Shown: piece after piece, positions 7,001-7,242 of the stretch | How positions within the stretch are numbered: the first letter of the stretch is position 1 | How the letters are laid out: every line of letters begins with the position of its first letter | Source of the DNA: Acidobacteriota bacterium | Lineage (GTDB): Bacteria; Acidobacteriota; Terriglobia; 20CM-2-55-15 | Direction of reading: 5' to 3' | DNA: 7,242 bases | Assembly (NCBI GenBank): GCA_003222755.1 | Contig: QHXA01000174.1 | Span: 4,718 to 11,959, forward strand | Notes under the pieces: model-generated | What the model was told of the DNA's origin: nothing | Seen by the model: the letters and a program-made list of their open reading frames with translations, nothing else | Databases searched by the model: none | Program-made: the position numbers and the translations under genes

Positions 7001-7242
7001 ATGTGCGGAATCCCGGCAGGCTGGCTTCGAGCATGTACGGACCGATCGGCAGGTTGGGCAGCACGTAAGCGCCGCTCTCATTGGTGACCGCTGACCGCTT
7101 CGCCCCTGTGGCTGTTTGCGTCGCCGAGACTTCAGCGCCAGGGAGAATTGCGCCTGATTGATCTTTCACAATCCCGTTGATTTGCGCTGTCGATTGCGCC
7201 CAAGTGATGGTGCAGACGAATAGCGAGATTAGTAGTGCGCCA
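4002..7242 (-). CDS. Oar-like TonB-dependent outer-membrane receptor, at least 1079 aa (5' end beyond window)
   Basis: The frame is open from the right edge to TGA 4004-4002, giving 1079 residues; the start codon is off the window. A GTG at 7169 is an internal valine, because the codons before it encode signal-peptide core (GALLISLFVCTITWAQ) and the first domain strand (QINGIVKDQSG). Residues numbered from the first complete codon: carboxypeptidase-regulatory-like domain about 20-105; plug about 110-245 with LELPLNGRQ (135-143), YNLDGANIND (185-194) and VTKSGTNQFHG (234-244); then the barrel with FGGTIGGPI (273-281), LYLQDSWKLTPRLTLNPGLR (586-605), FAPRLGLAWDP (665-675) and YGIFYNRP (687-694), ending in VALKYVF with the terminal Phe of outer-membrane barrels. 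Length is normal for the family. It is only distantly similar to the 899-aa receptor, so this is not a recent duplication. Six mature cysteines fall into three pairs (326/367, 806/816, 879/906). The substrate is unknown and the gene's promoter lies outside the window. Confidence 0.95.
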   Translation of the reverse strand, partial: GALLISLFVCTITWAQSTAQINGIVKDQSGAILPGAEVSATQTATGAKRSAVTNESGAYVLPNLPIGPYMLEASLPGFRTYVQTGIVLQVNDSVAVNVTLALGQISEQVEVQANAALVETQTTGVGRVIDNQRVLELPLNGRQATELIFLSGMATPGTGATSTTTRNYPTIQVAVAGGLSTGVAYNLDGANINDPYNGLNLPIPFPDALQEFKVETSGLSAQYGTYSSAAVNAVTKSGTNQFHGDLFEFVRNKIFNARNSFAPARDPLKRNQFGGTIGGPILQNKLFFFAGFQETTVRAAPSESFGYVPTPAMMAGDFTVATSPQCAPGGRQLALAGPFVDNKISPSLFSAPAVAFQKRLPVTTDSCGKVYYAKINKSNEYLVPARMDYQMSEKHSVFGRFNFSRLDQASQYDGKNILTLDAGPSPLRVYQFVLGDTYLIGPGTVASFRGSVNRTNIVKKPPEFPDLSEFGVKAYLYKPSTLRISVTNGFISGTNNGTFSQYNTTAFQFAEDISMIRGNHQIGFGGSWIHQQLNALSMVFSTAPVTFNGTNGGQGIGLVDFLLGRPSSFQQGSPGLFYYRLNFAGLYLQDSWKLTPRLTLNPGLRWEPYLPVYVDDIGLSYFDRSAFDAGVKSTVFPNAPAGLKFPGDAGMPGGRRVGFHRMAEFAPRLGLAWDPTGKGKTSIRAAYGIFYNRPNLTTYGGYSSSPPNGNSVTVQNPASFADPWANFPGGDPFPVNVTKDYIFPLAGSYYAFTPHAKPTYQNQWNVAIQQEVGNNVLVSASYVGTNIIHMWTGGALNPAVYIAGSCVLNGVTTNPCSSLGNIQARRVLNLANPKEGQYYGAISGLDDGGTGNYHGILLSVQRRAAKGLNVSANYTWSHCIADIVKTSQTAAEYVIPGDRSSSRGNCGSDRRQTFNTSAVYQTPAFSNTTMKMLFSNWQISAIVKLMAGQYFDVTAGTDRALTGAGGQRGNQLLADPFMPDKSPLQWLNPNAFGIPNNGTYGNMGAMSIRGPRSTQIDMGLTRSFQLRERQSVQFRWEAFNVPNLVNLNNPVTSLNSVNFGKILGSGDPRIMQVALKYVF

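Noticed and set aside
7140..7242. GTG at 7169 as the true start of the second receptor, or a lipoprotein signal at its visible cysteine
   Set aside because: Codons upstream in the same frame encode a hydrophobic signal core and the first strand of the regulatory-like domain, so 7169 is internal. LFVC lacks the small residues of a lipobox and is followed by more hydrophobic sequence and a normal AQ cleavage context.

Overview
The window looks like Acidobacteriota chromosome, most plausibly a Solibacter/Bryobacter-type or similar soil lineage. The reasons are moderately high GC, GTG starts, and two very large outer-membrane receptors of the Oar-like 'carboxypeptidase-regulatory domain + TonB plug + barrel' architecture, a family strongly expanded in that phylum. 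The assignment is inferred from gene content; no rRNA, tRNA or other marker gene is present.

Layout from left to right. Positions 1-336 (minus) hold the first 112 codons of a DUF427-domain protein with a twin-arginine-type leader; its 3' end lies off the window. Positions 348-3047 (minus) hold a complete 899-residue Oar-like TonB-dependent receptor directly upstream of it. The two are 11 nt apart, and the DUF427 ribosome-binding site abuts the receptor stop codon, so they form an apparent operon. A 100-bp AT-richer divergent intergenic region (3048-3147) separates the receptor from a plus-strand PhnD/SsuA-type substrate-binding-protein gene (3148-3944). That gene is broken into two frames by an apparent one-base deletion near 3450. 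A 57-bp gap between convergent 3' ends (3945-4001) contains a strong GNRA-loop hairpin. Positions 4002-7242 (minus) hold a second, larger Oar-like receptor whose extreme N-terminus lies beyond the right edge.

The receptors would sit in the outer membrane and take up an unknown large or scarce substrate using TonB energy. The DUF427 protein, if exported, would act in the periplasm or at the cell surface and may be functionally linked to the first receptor. The binding-protein gene has no permease or ATPase partner here and no signal peptide, so it reads as a stand-alone, possibly decayed gene between two unrelated transcription units. I see no mobile element, CRISPR array, RNA gene or clear novel multi-gene system. 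The most notable items are the Tat-leader DUF427/receptor coupling and the frameshifted binding protein.
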